Shown: piece by piece, positions 24,181-32,821 of the stretch | How the letters are laid out: every line of letters starts with the position of its first letter | Position numbering within the stretch: the stretch's first letter is position 1 | Origin: Acidobacteriota bacterium | GTDB taxonomy: Bacteria; Acidobacteriota; Terriglobia; Bryobacterales; Bryobacteraceae | NCBI GenBank assembly: GCA_947470805.1 | Contig: CANIVU010000060.1 | Coordinates: 1-49,947 of the forward strand | Length of the DNA: 49,947 nucleotides | Direction of reading: 5' to 3' | Program-made: the position numbers and the translations under genes | Notes under the pieces: model-generated | Seen by the model: only the letters and a program-made list of their open reading frames with translations | Database searches by the model: none | Told to the model about the DNA's origin: nothing

Positions 24181-25401
24181 ATGTACCGCACACTTCTGGT
24201 TTTTGCACTCGTATTCAGCGCCGCGATTTCGGCGCAGACGCATCCCCTGGAAACGCTAATCACGGCAGCCCGGGAACACTCGCCGCAGTTGGGTGAGTTG
24301 ATTCGGGCCGGGTTGCCGGGGTTAGCGGGACGGGACGGCGCGGCGGTGTGGGGCCAGGAGTTTCTGTTCGCGGTTCGATCGGAGGAGCCCGCCACGGTTT
24401 CGATTGATCACGGCCCGCCACTCGTCATGCGACGAGTGGCGGGTTCGCCATTTTGGTACCCGCTAAAAACGCTGCGACTGGGGACGACGCACCACTACGA
24501 GTACTTTGCGGGGGCGCGGTCGTTGGGGGCGTATGATAACCCGGATTCGTATCCGCGGGCTGGGGCGGCGCAGGGTGTGCTTTCGGCGCAGAAGACGATT
24601 CAGAGCCGCGTGTATCCGGGTAAGGCGGTGGACTTCTGGGTGTATGCGAATGCGGGCGTTGACCTGAAGAATGGCGCGCCGCTGATGGTGTGGCAGGACG
24701 GGGAGACGATTGTCGGCAATGCCGATCTGCTGCGGTTGCGGCTGCAGATAGTGAGCGACAATCTGGTGGCGAAGAAGTTGATTCCGCCGATGGTGCATGT
24801 GCTGATCGCGCCGGCGGCGGGGATCCGGAGCGTGCAGTACGATACGGTGTCGGACCGGTATGGGCGGCACCTGTTGGAAGAGATTTTGCCCGCGGTGGAG
24901 AAGACGTATAAGATCCGGAAGGATGCCTATTCGCGGGCGGTGGCGGGGGCTTCGTCGGGGGCGATTTGCGCGATGAATGTGGCTTGGTACTACCCGGGTC
25001 AGTTCAGCCGGGTGTTGTCTCACATTGGGAGTTACACGGGGATTCAGACGGTGCCGGACGGTGGGTATCTGGTGTCGCACCGGGTGCGGCGGGAGGCGCG
25101 GAAGAACTTGCGGGTATGGATGTCGGACGGGGCCGATGACATTGAAAACCAGGCGGGGAGCTGGCCGTTGAACAATATTCAGCTGGCGAATTCGCTGAAG
25201 TTGAAGGGGTACGATTTTCACTTCCGGTTTGGGGAGAGCGCGCACGCGATTGCGCAGGGGGCGCTGGATTTGCCGGAGTCGCTGGTGTGGTTGTGGCGGG
25301 ATTGGGATGCGGCGAAGACGGAGCAGGTGTATGAGATGGAGGAGTCGGAGCGGGGGAAGCCGTTGTTCCGGGTGAAGATTGAGAACCGGGAGGCGTGGTG
25401 A
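24181..25401 (+). CDS. Enterochelin esterase-like alpha/beta hydrolase, secreted
   Basis: The 406-residue protein has a signal peptide (MYRTLLVFALVFSAAISA), an N-terminal beta-sandwich (residues 25-125) and a C-terminal esterase D-like hydrolase. The nucleophile elbow reads GASSGA near residue 260, and His in GESAHAIAQGALDLPESLVWLWRDW completes the likely triad. It fits the Fes/esterase D-type group that hydrolyses siderophore or carbohydrate esters. It lies downstream of the TIG-like protein but has its own -10 box. A 13-bp perfect inverted repeat lies inside its coding DNA (24414-24443). Confidence 0.85.
   Translation: MYRTLLVFALVFSAAISAQTHPLETLITAAREHSPQLGELIRAGLPGLAGRDGAAVWGQEFLFAVRSEEPATVSIDHGPPLVMRRVAGSPFWYPLKTLRLGTTHHYEYFAGARSLGAYDNPDSYPRAGAAQGVLSAQKTIQSRVYPGKAVDFWVYANAGVDLKNGAPLMVWQDGETIVGNADLLRLRLQIVSDNLVAKKLIPPMVHVLIAPAAGIRSVQYDTVSDRYGRHLLEEILPAVEKTYKIRKDAYSRAVAGASSGAICAMNVAWYYPGQFSRVLSHIGSYTGIQTVPDGGYLVSHRVRREARKNLRVWMSDGADDIENQAGSWPLNNIQLANSLKLKGYDFHFRFGESAHAIAQGALDLPESLVWLWRDWDAAKTEQVYEMEESERGKPLFRVKIENREAW
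24414..24443. repeat. Perfect 13-bp inverted repeat inside the esterase gene
   Basis: CCCGCCACTCGTC (24414-24426) and GACGAGTGGCGGG (24431-24443) are exact reverse complements around the 4-base loop ATGC. The reading frame passes through it (residues of the DHGPPLVMRRVAGS segment), so the element is tolerated in the protein. Confidence 0.8.
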
Positions 25402-25448
25402 ATCGTTGCGATGCCGGGGGCCTGTTGTTGTCGCCTGGGCGATGGTGT

Positions 25449-26726
25449 TTATCTGACCAAATGCAATTGGACAGGGAGGGAGAGGTTGGTTTCGCCGGGG
25501 GCAATTTCGATCTCGCTCGATTCGATGGATCTTCCGGCGCGAGGCGGGAATACTGTGCCGACGCGGAATTTGATGGGTTTAGTGGCGGTTACGACGGCTG
25601 ACAGGATTCCGGTGTCGGGCGACCAGGTCTGGCTGTAAACGAGACCTGGATCGGCGATGAGCATCGGTGAGCCGGATTGGACTTTGGCGGCTTCCGGCGA
25701 CATTTGGATCTGGAGCGTAAGCTCTCTGCTTGGGCTGGGGCGGGGAAGCGTGAATTGCACTAGAAGCGTGAATTGCACTATTGGGTGGGGGCGGGCGTCA
25801 TCGACTGCGACGACTTGCGCGAGTTCTTTTGACGGGACGCCGGGGTGCCATGTCAGCGGATACGGGCTTCCCTCAAAGCCCCAGCCGCCGCCAGCGAACA
25901 GGACGAATTGCCCCGCATCGATGCTGGGGAACGTGAACTCGCCTGCCTCGTTGGTGGTGGCGGGCAGGGCGGCCATGCGGCCGGTGAGCGTCTCTGCTTT
26001 GATCTTCAGTTTCGCGGCTGGGGCGCCGTCGCTGGTTTGAGCGCGTCCGGAGATGGAAAACCGCGGCTTCATTGGAATACTGCGATTGGCGCAGGCCCCA
26101 GGGAGGAGCCGGATTGGGGCGAGGGCGGTGGCCGGTTCGGCAACGCTGTAGTTGTCCCGATTCGCGGAGATGGTGTACTGCCCCGCGGGCAGGTCCGTCC
26201 ATTCCACCTCACCTTTGGGGCCGGTTTGCTGTTCCTCAGCGAGGCGCGGACCGGCGAGTTGAACTGTCGCGCCGGAGAGGCTGCCGGCGGAGTTGCTGTG
26301 GACCCAGATCTTCAACGATGCGCCGGGGGGATTGGCGGCGGTGAGTTTCCGGAAGAAGTCGATTCGCGGCTGGTGGACGGAGGGCGTGAAGGGGCCGGAG
26401 TAGCCGCATGGTGTGGAGCGAAGCGCCTGCTGCCAGTACGAGTCCTCCTCGATATAGAACTGGTCGCCCGCACGGAGGTCTATCGTCGTCCACACGTGAT
26501 AGACGAATTCTCCAGAGGGCGGTTTGCCGTAAAAACTGGCGATCGTCTTCATGCGGACGGGGACCAGCGGTGTGGGATCGGCGTTGCTCTTCTGTGCGAT
26601 TTTGGCTTCGAGGACCTCAGCCAGGAAGACATTGCGGGTTGGCGAAATCACCTCGCATGGGGCGGCGTCGCGGCAGGTGGTGGCCCACGTGGTGGCGGCG
26701 AATAGGAGTGCGAGGGCCGGGCGCAT
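25449..26726 (-). CDS. Secreted carboxypeptidase regulatory-like (CnaB-type) repeat protein
   Basis: The 425-residue protein has a signal peptide (MRPALALLFAATTWA), an N-terminal domain of about 120 residues with paired cysteines, then two to three prealbumin-like domains (VQLAGPRLAEEQQTGPKGEVEWTDLPAGQYTIS; then ISGRAQTSDGAPAAKLKIKAE). The N-terminal domain is shared with the 212-residue protein next door at 26736-27374. There is no enzyme motif. Proteins of this build are usually cell-surface or secreted structural or binding proteins. A TAGACT box 6 bases before the ATG overlaps the stop codon of the upstream paralogue. An 18-bp tandem duplication lies in the gene. Confidence 0.7.
   Translation of the reverse strand: MRPALALLFAATTWATTCRDAAPCEVISPTRNVFLAEVLEAKIAQKSNADPTPLVPVRMKTIASFYGKPPSGEFVYHVWTTIDLRAGDQFYIEEDSYWQQALRSTPCGYSGPFTPSVHQPRIDFFRKLTAANPPGASLKIWVHSNSAGSLSGATVQLAGPRLAEEQQTGPKGEVEWTDLPAGQYTISANRDNYSVAEPATALAPIRLLPGACANRSIPMKPRFSISGRAQTSDGAPAAKLKIKAETLTGRMAALPATTNEAGEFTFPSIDAGQFVLFAGGGWGFEGSPYPLTWHPGVPSKELAQVVAVDDARPHPIVQFTLLVQFTLPRPSPSRELTLQIQMSPEAAKVQSGSPMLIADPGLVYSQTWSPDTGILSAVVTATKPIKFRVGTVFPPRAGRSIESSEIEIAPGETNLSLPVQLHLVR
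25745..25780. repeat. 18-bp tandem duplication in coding sequence
   Basis: GAAGCGTGAATTGCACTA occurs at 25745-25762 and again, exactly, at 25763-25780. It adds six residues in frame (the QFTL motif appears twice in IVQFTLLVQFTLPRP). Confidence 0.95.
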
Positions 26727-26732
26727 GGCTTC

Positions 26733-26738
26733 AGTCTA
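26733..26738 (-). promoter_or_regulatory. -10 box (TAGACT) of the 25449-26726 gene, leaderless
   Basis: On the minus strand TAGACT ends 6 bases before the ATG at 26726 and its TAG is also the stop codon of the upstream gene. Confidence 0.45.
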
Positions 26739-27374
26739 CTTGGGGTCGAAGAGGAATTGGACGCAGGTGCCGGGGAGGAGTTGGAAGGTGGGATTCGATT
26801 CGTTGCGCTCGTCGAGCGTGAATCCACTGCGCGCGGGGTGGACGGCATATCGGCCCGGCGGGAGGTTGCGCCATTCGGTGACGCCGCGGGCGTCGAATAT
26901 GTTCTCGATGGTTCCGTTGGGGCCGGTGAGGCGGATAGCGTTGTGGGCGCCCGTCCGGAACGCGATGCGCACGTAGGTCTCCTCGTGCTTGCCGGCGGCG
27001 AGTTCCTGGAAGAATTGCTGGCGGGTATGGGTGGAGCCCGAAACGTTGGTGGTCTGGCCACAGTCCCTGGCGCGCAAGGGGAAGTTGGACTCTTCGATGT
27101 AGATCAACTCGCCGGCGCGGAGACTGTTCGACGCAAACCATTGGAGCGTGAATTCGGCGCCGGGCGAGGGGCCGTAGATCAATTTACGGAGACGCATGCG
27201 GATGGGGACTCGCTGTTCCCAGTTGCGAAGCTGTTTCGGCGCTTCATAGGTGTCCATGGACTCAGCGATTGCTACGACGAGTCCGGGACGCACGGCGTAG
27301 CAAGGCGGGCTTGTCGCGCAAGTCATTGCTGACAGGCCGACAGCGAAAAGCACGGAAAGTACCAGGGGCACCAT
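26736..27374 (-). CDS. Secreted protein, short paralogue of the 25449-26726 product
   Basis: The 212-residue protein has a signal peptide (MVPLVLSVLFAVGLSA), a Cys-containing domain sharing its layout with the neighbour (CATSPPCYAVRPGLVVAIAES against CRDAAPCEVISPTRNVFLAEV, then VPIRMRLRKLIYG against VPVRMKTIASFYG), and one short prealbumin-like domain. The pair arose by gene duplication; this copy lacks the distal domains. It lies divergently 73 bases from the TonB receptor gene. Function is unknown. Confidence 0.7.
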   Translation of the reverse strand: MVPLVLSVLFAVGLSAMTCATSPPCYAVRPGLVVAIAESMDTYEAPKQLRNWEQRVPIRMRLRKLIYGPSPGAEFTLQWFASNSLRAGELIYIEESNFPLRARDCGQTTNVSGSTHTRQQFFQELAAGKHEETYVRIAFRTGAHNAIRLTGPNGTIENIFDARGVTEWRNLPPGRYAVHPARSGFTLDERNESNPTFQLLPGTCVQFLFDPK

Positions 27375-27447
27375 TACAGTTTACTTTGTGATAAAGTTTC
27401 CCCACACGTTAGACCGCAACGTGCACGGAGAAACAAGGGGTTATTGG

Positions 27448-30400
27448 ATGCACATTTGTCGCATTGCTCTTGCTTTGGTAATTGGCGCCAGCCTGTTCGG
27501 ACAGGCTGAGCGTGGCACTTTCAACGGAACTGTTCTCGACCCATCGGGCGCGGCTGTAGTGGGCGCGACGGTGAAGGTTGTGAATCCCGCAAACGGCGTG
27601 GAATTCACGTCTCTGACGACGGATGCCGGTGTTTACCGCATGCCGTCGCTATCGCCCGGAACGTATCGGATTACCGTTTCGGCGCCGGGTTTCAAAGGCG
27701 CCATCCGGCAGAATGTTGTACTGGCTGTGGCGCAGACGTTGACGGTTGATTTCCACCTGGAAGTTGGCAATATTTCCGATCAGATTACGGTGTCGAGCGA
27801 GGCGCCGTTGTTGGAAACGGGTACTGCGGAGATCGGCAGCTATGTGACCAAGAAAGAGTTCGACGCCTGGCCGATCGCGGTGGGCGGGGGACGGCGTCAG
27901 ATTCAACAGTTCATTTTTACGTCGCTGCCGGGTACGGTTGGCGGCACGTGGCAGGGGTCGATCAACGGCGGGCAGAACTACTCGCACGAAATTCTGATCG
28001 ACGGCATTTCGATTGGGCGCATGGATCTGGCGGGCGGCGCGAACTCCGAGTTCAGCCCTTCGGCCGAATCGATCAGCGAATTCAAAATGCAGACCGGCAC
28101 GGTGAGCGCGCAGTATTCGGGCGGGCAGACTTCGGTGGCGAACTTCGCGACCAAGAGCGGCACGAACTCGCTGCATGGCTCGGCTTATTACTACGGCCAG
28201 AACGATGCGTTGCGCGCGAATGCGTTCAACAGCAATGCGGCGGGGATTAAGCGCCAGCCCTACAAGCAGCACAACTATGGCTACTCGGCTGGCGGGCCGG
28301 TGATGATTCCGAAAGTTTATGACGGCCGGAACCGGACGTTCTGGTTCCACAATATGGAGCGGACGACGCAGGCCGATTACAACCAGAGTGGCTTCGTCAC
28401 GCTGCCGACGCCCGCGTTCAAACAGGGTGATTTCTCCAGCCTGTTGAACTCCGGTTTCACCGGCAACACCGCGTCGGGCACCAACGCCGGCACGGACGCG
28501 CTGGGCCGCCCGGTGCAATTCGGTGCGATCTACGATCCGCGGTCCGCGCGGCAGGTTGGCAACACCTGGGTGCGCGACCTCTTCCCGGGCAACATGATTC
28601 CGCGGGCCCGGTTTGGCGCGGTGCCCTCCAAGATTCTGGAACTGGCGCCAATCGACGATCCGATCTTCGGCGGGATGCTCAACAACATGCCCGCGATCGG
28701 CACATGCTGTCCTGAATTCCGGGAGCGGATGCTGACCTTCAAGGGCGACCACAACATCAACACCCGTCATCGTCTGAGCGGCATGGTGAACCGGAACTTC
28801 CGCGTTCGTTATAACTCCGGCTCGCCGCGTTGGAGCGCGCCTCCCGGATCGCCCACCAACGTGTATCAGAACCAGGACACGCCGGGCACGATGGCGCGTT
28901 TGGCTTATGACTTCACGCTTACGCCCACTCTTCTGGGCCGCGCCAACCTGGGCTACAACCGCTTCGGCAACATGAACGAGAGTGTCTACGTCGATCAGGA
29001 TTGGCCGGCCAAGCTGGGCATGACGAATGTCCCCGGCGTGCACTTCCCGGTACTGAACTTCGGCGGGCAACCCTTCCAGGGTGGCGGCATCGGCGCCGGC
29101 GGCCGACTGGGGTCGAACAACCGCGGTGGCAGCTTCAACGGGTCGACAATCGGCCAGGTGGATCTGACCAAAGTCAGCGGCAAACACAACTTCAAGTTCG
29201 GCTTCGAACAGCGCCGCTACTACTACAACACGCGCAACAAGTCCGGTTCGGGCGACTTCAACTTCTCGCCGAACCAGACCGCGCTGCCGGGCTTCATCAA
29301 CCAAACGGGGCACAGCTTCGCCAGCTTCCTGCTGGGCGATTATGCTTCGACCAGCCGCGGCATCGCGGCCTCCAACTTCGGTCACCGCTGGCGGCAGACC
29401 GGCCTCTATTTCCAGGACGACTGGAAGCTGACGCCGCGCCTGACGCTGAACATTGGCTTGCGTTGGGAGATCGTGGGCGGGCTGGCGGAAGTGGCCGGCC
29501 GCATGTCGGCGATCGACTTCAGCGTGCCGAACCCGGGCGCGGGCAACCGGCCGGGCGCGTTGGTGTTTGCCGACGACCGCAATCGCAATGGCTTCATGGA
29601 CACCTACTGGAAGCAGATCTCGCCGAAGTTCGGCTTCGCCTACGCGGTGTCGAACAAGCTGGTGATGCGCGGCGGCTACGGCATCAACAACACGCCGGCC
29701 ATCTCCAACGGCTTCGGCTTTGGCGGCACGCTGGGCTATAACGGCAGCATCAGCGTCACCTCGGCCAACACGTTGGTGCCATTCGCGGAAGCGCCGTTGG
29801 GGAACATCTCCAACCCGTATCCGAGCTTCACCGGCACGTTGCCGAACAAGATCCCGACGCTCGCCAACGGGCAGGGCATCGACTACTACCCGATGAACGG
29901 CAACCATCTGCCGTACGTGCAGAACTGGAACTTCGGGTTCCAGTATCAGTTGCCGGCGCAGACGGTGGTGGAAGTGAACTACGTCGCCAACAAGGGCACG
30001 CGCCTGATCGCGCGTGGCTTCGTGAACCCGAACAACCTGCCGTTTACGGCCACGCAGCAGTATGGTGACATTCTGCCGCGGCCGTGGACTTCGGCCAGCC
30101 CGATTCCGGCTCCATACCCCGGCTTCGTGGGCACGAACCTGCAGGCGTTGCGCCCGTATCCGCAGTTCACGGGTATCAACAGCATCTTCCCGAACAACGG
30201 GTCGTCGTCCTACCAGGGCTTGCAGGTGCAGGTAACGCGCCACTTCTCCAAGGGCCTGGCTGTGCTGGGCGCCTACACCTTCTCCAAGACCATCGGCATG
30301 GCCGATAGCGCTTTGGATTCCGAAGGCGTGGCGGACATCTTCAATCAGCGCCTGGAACGCAGCATCATCAACTACCACTATCCGCATGTGGCCAAGTTGA

Positions 30401-30969
30401 GCTGGATTTATGAGCTGCCGATTGGCGTCAATAAAACCTTGAAGCTGAACCGCATGGTGGACAAGTTCATTGGCGGCTGGCAGCTCTCGGGTATTCAGAA
30501 CTGGCGCAGCGGCTCCCCGGTGGCGATTAGCACCGGCGGCATTAGCTTGCCGACCGGCAGTTCCGCTCGTCCGGACCTCGTGCTCGGCGTGCCGATCGTG
30601 CTGAACTCCGACGCGGGAATCAACTTCCGCGGCATCAATAACGGCACGGCGTACTTAAACCGCGCGGCGTTCTCCAATCCTCCGGTCTTCGCCGGCGGGC
30701 AGAACGTTGTGACGCGGCTGGGGACCGTTGGGCCGTACCTGCCCAACATCCGCGACCGGCGGCTGACCACGTTTGACGCCAGCATCCAGAAGATCTTCAA
30801 GGTGGACGAGCAGCGCTTCTTCGAGCTGCGCGGCACGTTCTTGAACGCGTTCAACTGGGCGGGCGTCGGCGGGTTGAACACAAACCTGACGAGTCCGTTC
30901 TTCGGTCAGTACACGGGTCAGCAGCTTGGCCCGCGCAACATTGAAATCGCTCTGCGCTTTACGTTCTAA
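27448..30969 (+). CDS. Oar-like TonB-dependent receptor with carboxypeptidase-regulatory N-terminus
   Basis: The 1173-residue protein has a signal peptide (residues 1-20), a carboxypeptidase regulatory-like domain at about 22-105 (RGTFNGTVLDPSGAAVVGA), a plug region at about 110-260, and a long outer-membrane barrel ending in RNIEIALRFTF, with the terminal Phe needed for barrel insertion. This is the Oar-like family that is expanded in Solibacter relatives and moves large ligands, often polysaccharides or peptides, across the outer membrane. AAGGGG 7 bases before ATG 27448 fixes the start. Codons mostly end in C, unlike the G/T-ending neighbours, as in highly expressed genes. A 28-nt palindrome follows it. 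Confidence 0.92.
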   Translation: MHICRIALALVIGASLFGQAERGTFNGTVLDPSGAAVVGATVKVVNPANGVEFTSLTTDAGVYRMPSLSPGTYRITVSAPGFKGAIRQNVVLAVAQTLTVDFHLEVGNISDQITVSSEAPLLETGTAEIGSYVTKKEFDAWPIAVGGGRRQIQQFIFTSLPGTVGGTWQGSINGGQNYSHEILIDGISIGRMDLAGGANSEFSPSAESISEFKMQTGTVSAQYSGGQTSVANFATKSGTNSLHGSAYYYGQNDALRANAFNSNAAGIKRQPYKQHNYGYSAGGPVMIPKVYDGRNRTFWFHNMERTTQADYNQSGFVTLPTPAFKQGDFSSLLNSGFTGNTASGTNAGTDALGRPVQFGAIYDPRSARQVGNTWVRDLFPGNMIPRARFGAVPSKILELAPIDDPIFGGMLNNMPAIGTCCPEFRERMLTFKGDHNINTRHRLSGMVNRNFRVRYNSGSPRWSAPPGSPTNVYQNQDTPGTMARLAYDFTLTPTLLGRANLGYNRFGNMNESVYVDQDWPAKLGMTNVPGVHFPVLNFGGQPFQGGGIGAGGRLGSNNRGGSFNGSTIGQVDLTKVSGKHNFKFGFEQRRYYYNTRNKSGSGDFNFSPNQTALPGFINQTGHSFASFLLGDYASTSRGIAASNFGHRWRQTGLYFQDDWKLTPRLTLNIGLRWEIVGGLAEVAGRMSAIDFSVPNPGAGNRPGALVFADDRNRNGFMDTYWKQISPKFGFAYAVSNKLVMRGGYGINNTPAISNGFGFGGTLGYNGSISVTSANTLVPFAEAPLGNISNPYPSFTGTLPNKIPTLANGQGIDYYPMNGNHLPYVQNWNFGFQYQLPAQTVVEVNYVANKGTRLIARGFVNPNNLPFTATQQYGDILPRPWTSASPIPAPYPGFVGTNLQALRPYPQFTGINSIFPNNGSSSYQGLQVQVTRHFSKGLAVLGAYTFSKTIGMADSALDSEGVADIFNQRLERSIINYHYPHVAKLSWIYELPIGVNKTLKLNRMVDKFIGGWQLSGIQNWRSGSPVAISTGGISLPTGSSARPDLVLGVPIVLNSDAGINFRGINNGTAYLNRAAFSNPPVFAGGQNVVTRLGTVGPYLPNIRDRRLTTFDASIQKIFKVDEQRFFELRGTFLNAFNWAGVGGLNTNLTSPFFGQYTGQQLGPRNIEIALRFTF

Positions 30970-30977
30970 TCAGAGGG

Positions 30978-31385
30978 ATGTCACACCAACAACAAGGGGA
31001 CCGGCCGCGGCCGGTCCCCTTAACCATTCCGGGGCTCCCTCCGGCGAACCCGACCTATTCGCAGGCGACTGTGCTGGGGAACCTTGTGTTTGTCTCCGGC
31101 ATGTTGGGGATCGATCCGATGACCAACAAGCTGGCGGGGGACGATATGCGTTCGCAGACGCGGCAAGCGCTGTTGAACATTGAACGGATTTTGAAGGAGG
31201 CCGGGTCGGGGTTGGACCGCGTGGCGCGGTGCAATTTGTACCTGACCGATTACGGACGGCTGGCGGAGGCGAACGAGGTGTATGCCGAGTTTTTCTCCCA
31301 GCACAAACCGGCGAAGACCGGCGTTGGCGTATCGGAGCTATGGGCTGGGGCGCTGATTGAGATTGAAGTGACGGCGGCGTTGTAG
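30978..31385 (+). CDS. RidA family protein
   Basis: The 135-residue protein has the RidA/YjgF signatures NPTYSQATVLGNLVFVSGMLGIDP near the start and LYLTDYGRLAEANEVYAEFF in the middle, with C-terminal KTGVGVSELWAGALIEIEVTA. RidA deaminases remove reactive enamine/imine intermediates made by PLP enzymes. The catalytic Arg and Glu positions look intact for a family member. The start is doubtful: AGAGGG lies directly against ATG 30978 (no gap) and codons 6-15 lie in a perfect palindrome. No later in-frame ATG precedes the conserved start, so this is the best choice. It is followed after 2 bases by the multihaem gene. Confidence 0.85.
   Translation: MSHQQQGDRPRPVPLTIPGLPPANPTYSQATVLGNLVFVSGMLGIDPMTNKLAGDDMRSQTRQALLNIERILKEAGSGLDRVARCNLYLTDYGRLAEANEVYAEFFSQHKPAKTGVGVSELWAGALIEIEVTAAL
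30994..31021. repeat. 28-nt perfect palindrome at the end of the TonB gene, overlapping ridA
   Basis: AAGGGGACCGGCCG (30994-31007) is followed directly by its exact reverse complement (31008-31021). It begins 25 bases after the TonB gene stop and encodes residues 6-15 of RidA. There is no T-run, so it is not a standard terminator. Confidence 0.9.
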
Positions 31386-31387
31386 CC

Positions 31388-32821
31388 ATGCGCTGGCTGG
31401 TGGCGTTGGCGCTGGCCGGGGCCGTCTGGGCGGAGACGGGCAGCTGGGCGTGCGCGCCGTGCCACCGCGAGATTTTCGAGAAGCAGCGGCGGAGCGGGAT
31501 GGCGCGCAGCAGTGGGCGCGTTGGGGATGGGTTTGAAAAGTTCGACGCGGGCGTCTTCCGCGGGCCGGGGGCGCGGTATCGCGTGACGCCGACGTATGAA
31601 GTGGACTTCGGCAAAGGCACGTTCCGGATGGAGTATTTCGTGGGGTCGGGCGCGGTGGGGCGGAGCTACGCGGGGTTCGTGGATGGGTTTCTGTTCCAGT
31701 CGCCTGCATCGTATTATTCGGCGCGCGGGGCGTGGGGATTGTCGCCGGGGTATGCCACGAAGCCCTTCGTGGATGTGGCGCGGCCGGTGGAGCGTGCGTG
31801 TCTGCAGTGCCATGCAACGGGGGCGCGAGCGGCGGCGGGGACGCAGAATGCTTTTGGGGATCCGCCCTTTGCCGAAGGCGGCGTGGGCTGTGAGCGATGC
31901 CATGGGGCAGGGGAGTCGCATGTGGCGAGGACGGGGCCGATCATCAATCCGGCGAAGCTGCCGGCGGCGCGGCGGGACAGCGTCTGCCTCCAGTGTCATT
32001 TGACGGGCGCGGCGCGCGTGGCGCGGGCAGGAAAGGGGCCGGAGACGTTTCGTGTGGGGGAGTTGCTGAGTGACCACTTGATGGTGTTTGTCGGCGGGCG
32101 GGGCGGGGAACGGGCGGCGACGGATCATGCGGAGCAGTTGGCGCGGAGCCGTTGCGCACAGGCATCGGGGGAGAAGTTGTGGTGTGGGACATGTCACGAT
32201 GCACACGCTGGTTCGACGCGGCAGGCGGCGTGTTTGGATTGTCACAAACCCCACGCCAATGGCGGCGCTGATTGCGCTGGGTGCCACATGCCCAAGGGCC
32301 GTTCGCGCGAGGGGGAGCACGTCGTTTATACAGACCATACGATCGCGCGGAAGCCGGGTTCGGTCGCCGCCTTGAAGGAACTGCGGCCGTTCGCGTGGAT
32401 GGCGCCGACGGAGCGAGAGTGGGCGTTGGCGGAGCCGGCGAAGAACCTGGGCGTGTTGGAGAAACTGGCGGCTCGGGCGGATGCGGACGCGGCGGTGCTA
32501 GTGCAATTGGCACAGCTCTACGATGGGCGGGGGAAGGGCGGGGTGCTGTATGAGCGGGCGTTGGGACTACAGCCGGACCACGCGACGGCGATGGCGAATC
32601 TGGGGATCTACAGGATGCAGGAGGGCCGGTCGCGGGAGGCGCTGGCGCTGTGGACGAAGGCGTTTGCGAAGAATCCAGGGTTGCTGGCGGTGGGTTTGAA
32701 TCTGGCGATGGGGCAGGTGCAGGCGGGAGATAAACTGGGGGCCGCCGCGACGCTGCGCCGGGTGCTGCGGTTTCATCCGGACTCGGCGCAGGCGCGGGAT
32801 TTGCTGGGGAAACTACTTTAA
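31388..32821 (+). CDS. Seven-haem cytochrome c with C-terminal TPR
   Basis: The 477-residue protein has a signal peptide and seven CxxCH sites: CAPCH, CLQCH, CERCH, CLQCH, CGTCH, CLDCH and CAGCH. The last haem is followed by a TPR region from about residue 350 (LVQLAQLYDGRGKGGVLYERALGLQPDHATAMANLGIYRMQEG). This is the layout of the cytochrome c554/DmsE-like proteins with doubled CxxCH that are fused to TPR in Acidobacteria. It should transfer electrons in the periplasm, with the TPR binding partners. It starts two bases after ridA. Confidence 0.88.
   Translation: MRWLVALALAGAVWAETGSWACAPCHREIFEKQRRSGMARSSGRVGDGFEKFDAGVFRGPGARYRVTPTYEVDFGKGTFRMEYFVGSGAVGRSYAGFVDGFLFQSPASYYSARGAWGLSPGYATKPFVDVARPVERACLQCHATGARAAAGTQNAFGDPPFAEGGVGCERCHGAGESHVARTGPIINPAKLPAARRDSVCLQCHLTGAARVARAGKGPETFRVGELLSDHLMVFVGGRGGERAATDHAEQLARSRCAQASGEKLWCGTCHDAHAGSTRQAACLDCHKPHANGGADCAGCHMPKGRSREGEHVVYTDHTIARKPGSVAALKELRPFAWMAPTEREWALAEPAKNLGVLEKLAARADADAAVLVQLAQLYDGRGKGGVLYERALGLQPDHATAMANLGIYRMQEGRSREALALWTKAFAKNPGLLAVGLNLAMGQVQAGDKLGAAATLRRVLRFHPDSAQARDLLGKLL

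Noticed and set aside
27649-30387. 912-codon open frame on the minus strand, antisense to the TonB receptor
   Set aside because: It is a by-product of high GC and codon bias of the receptor gene; its translation is low-complexity Arg/Val/Ala/His-rich with no domains, while the plus strand encodes a complete receptor.
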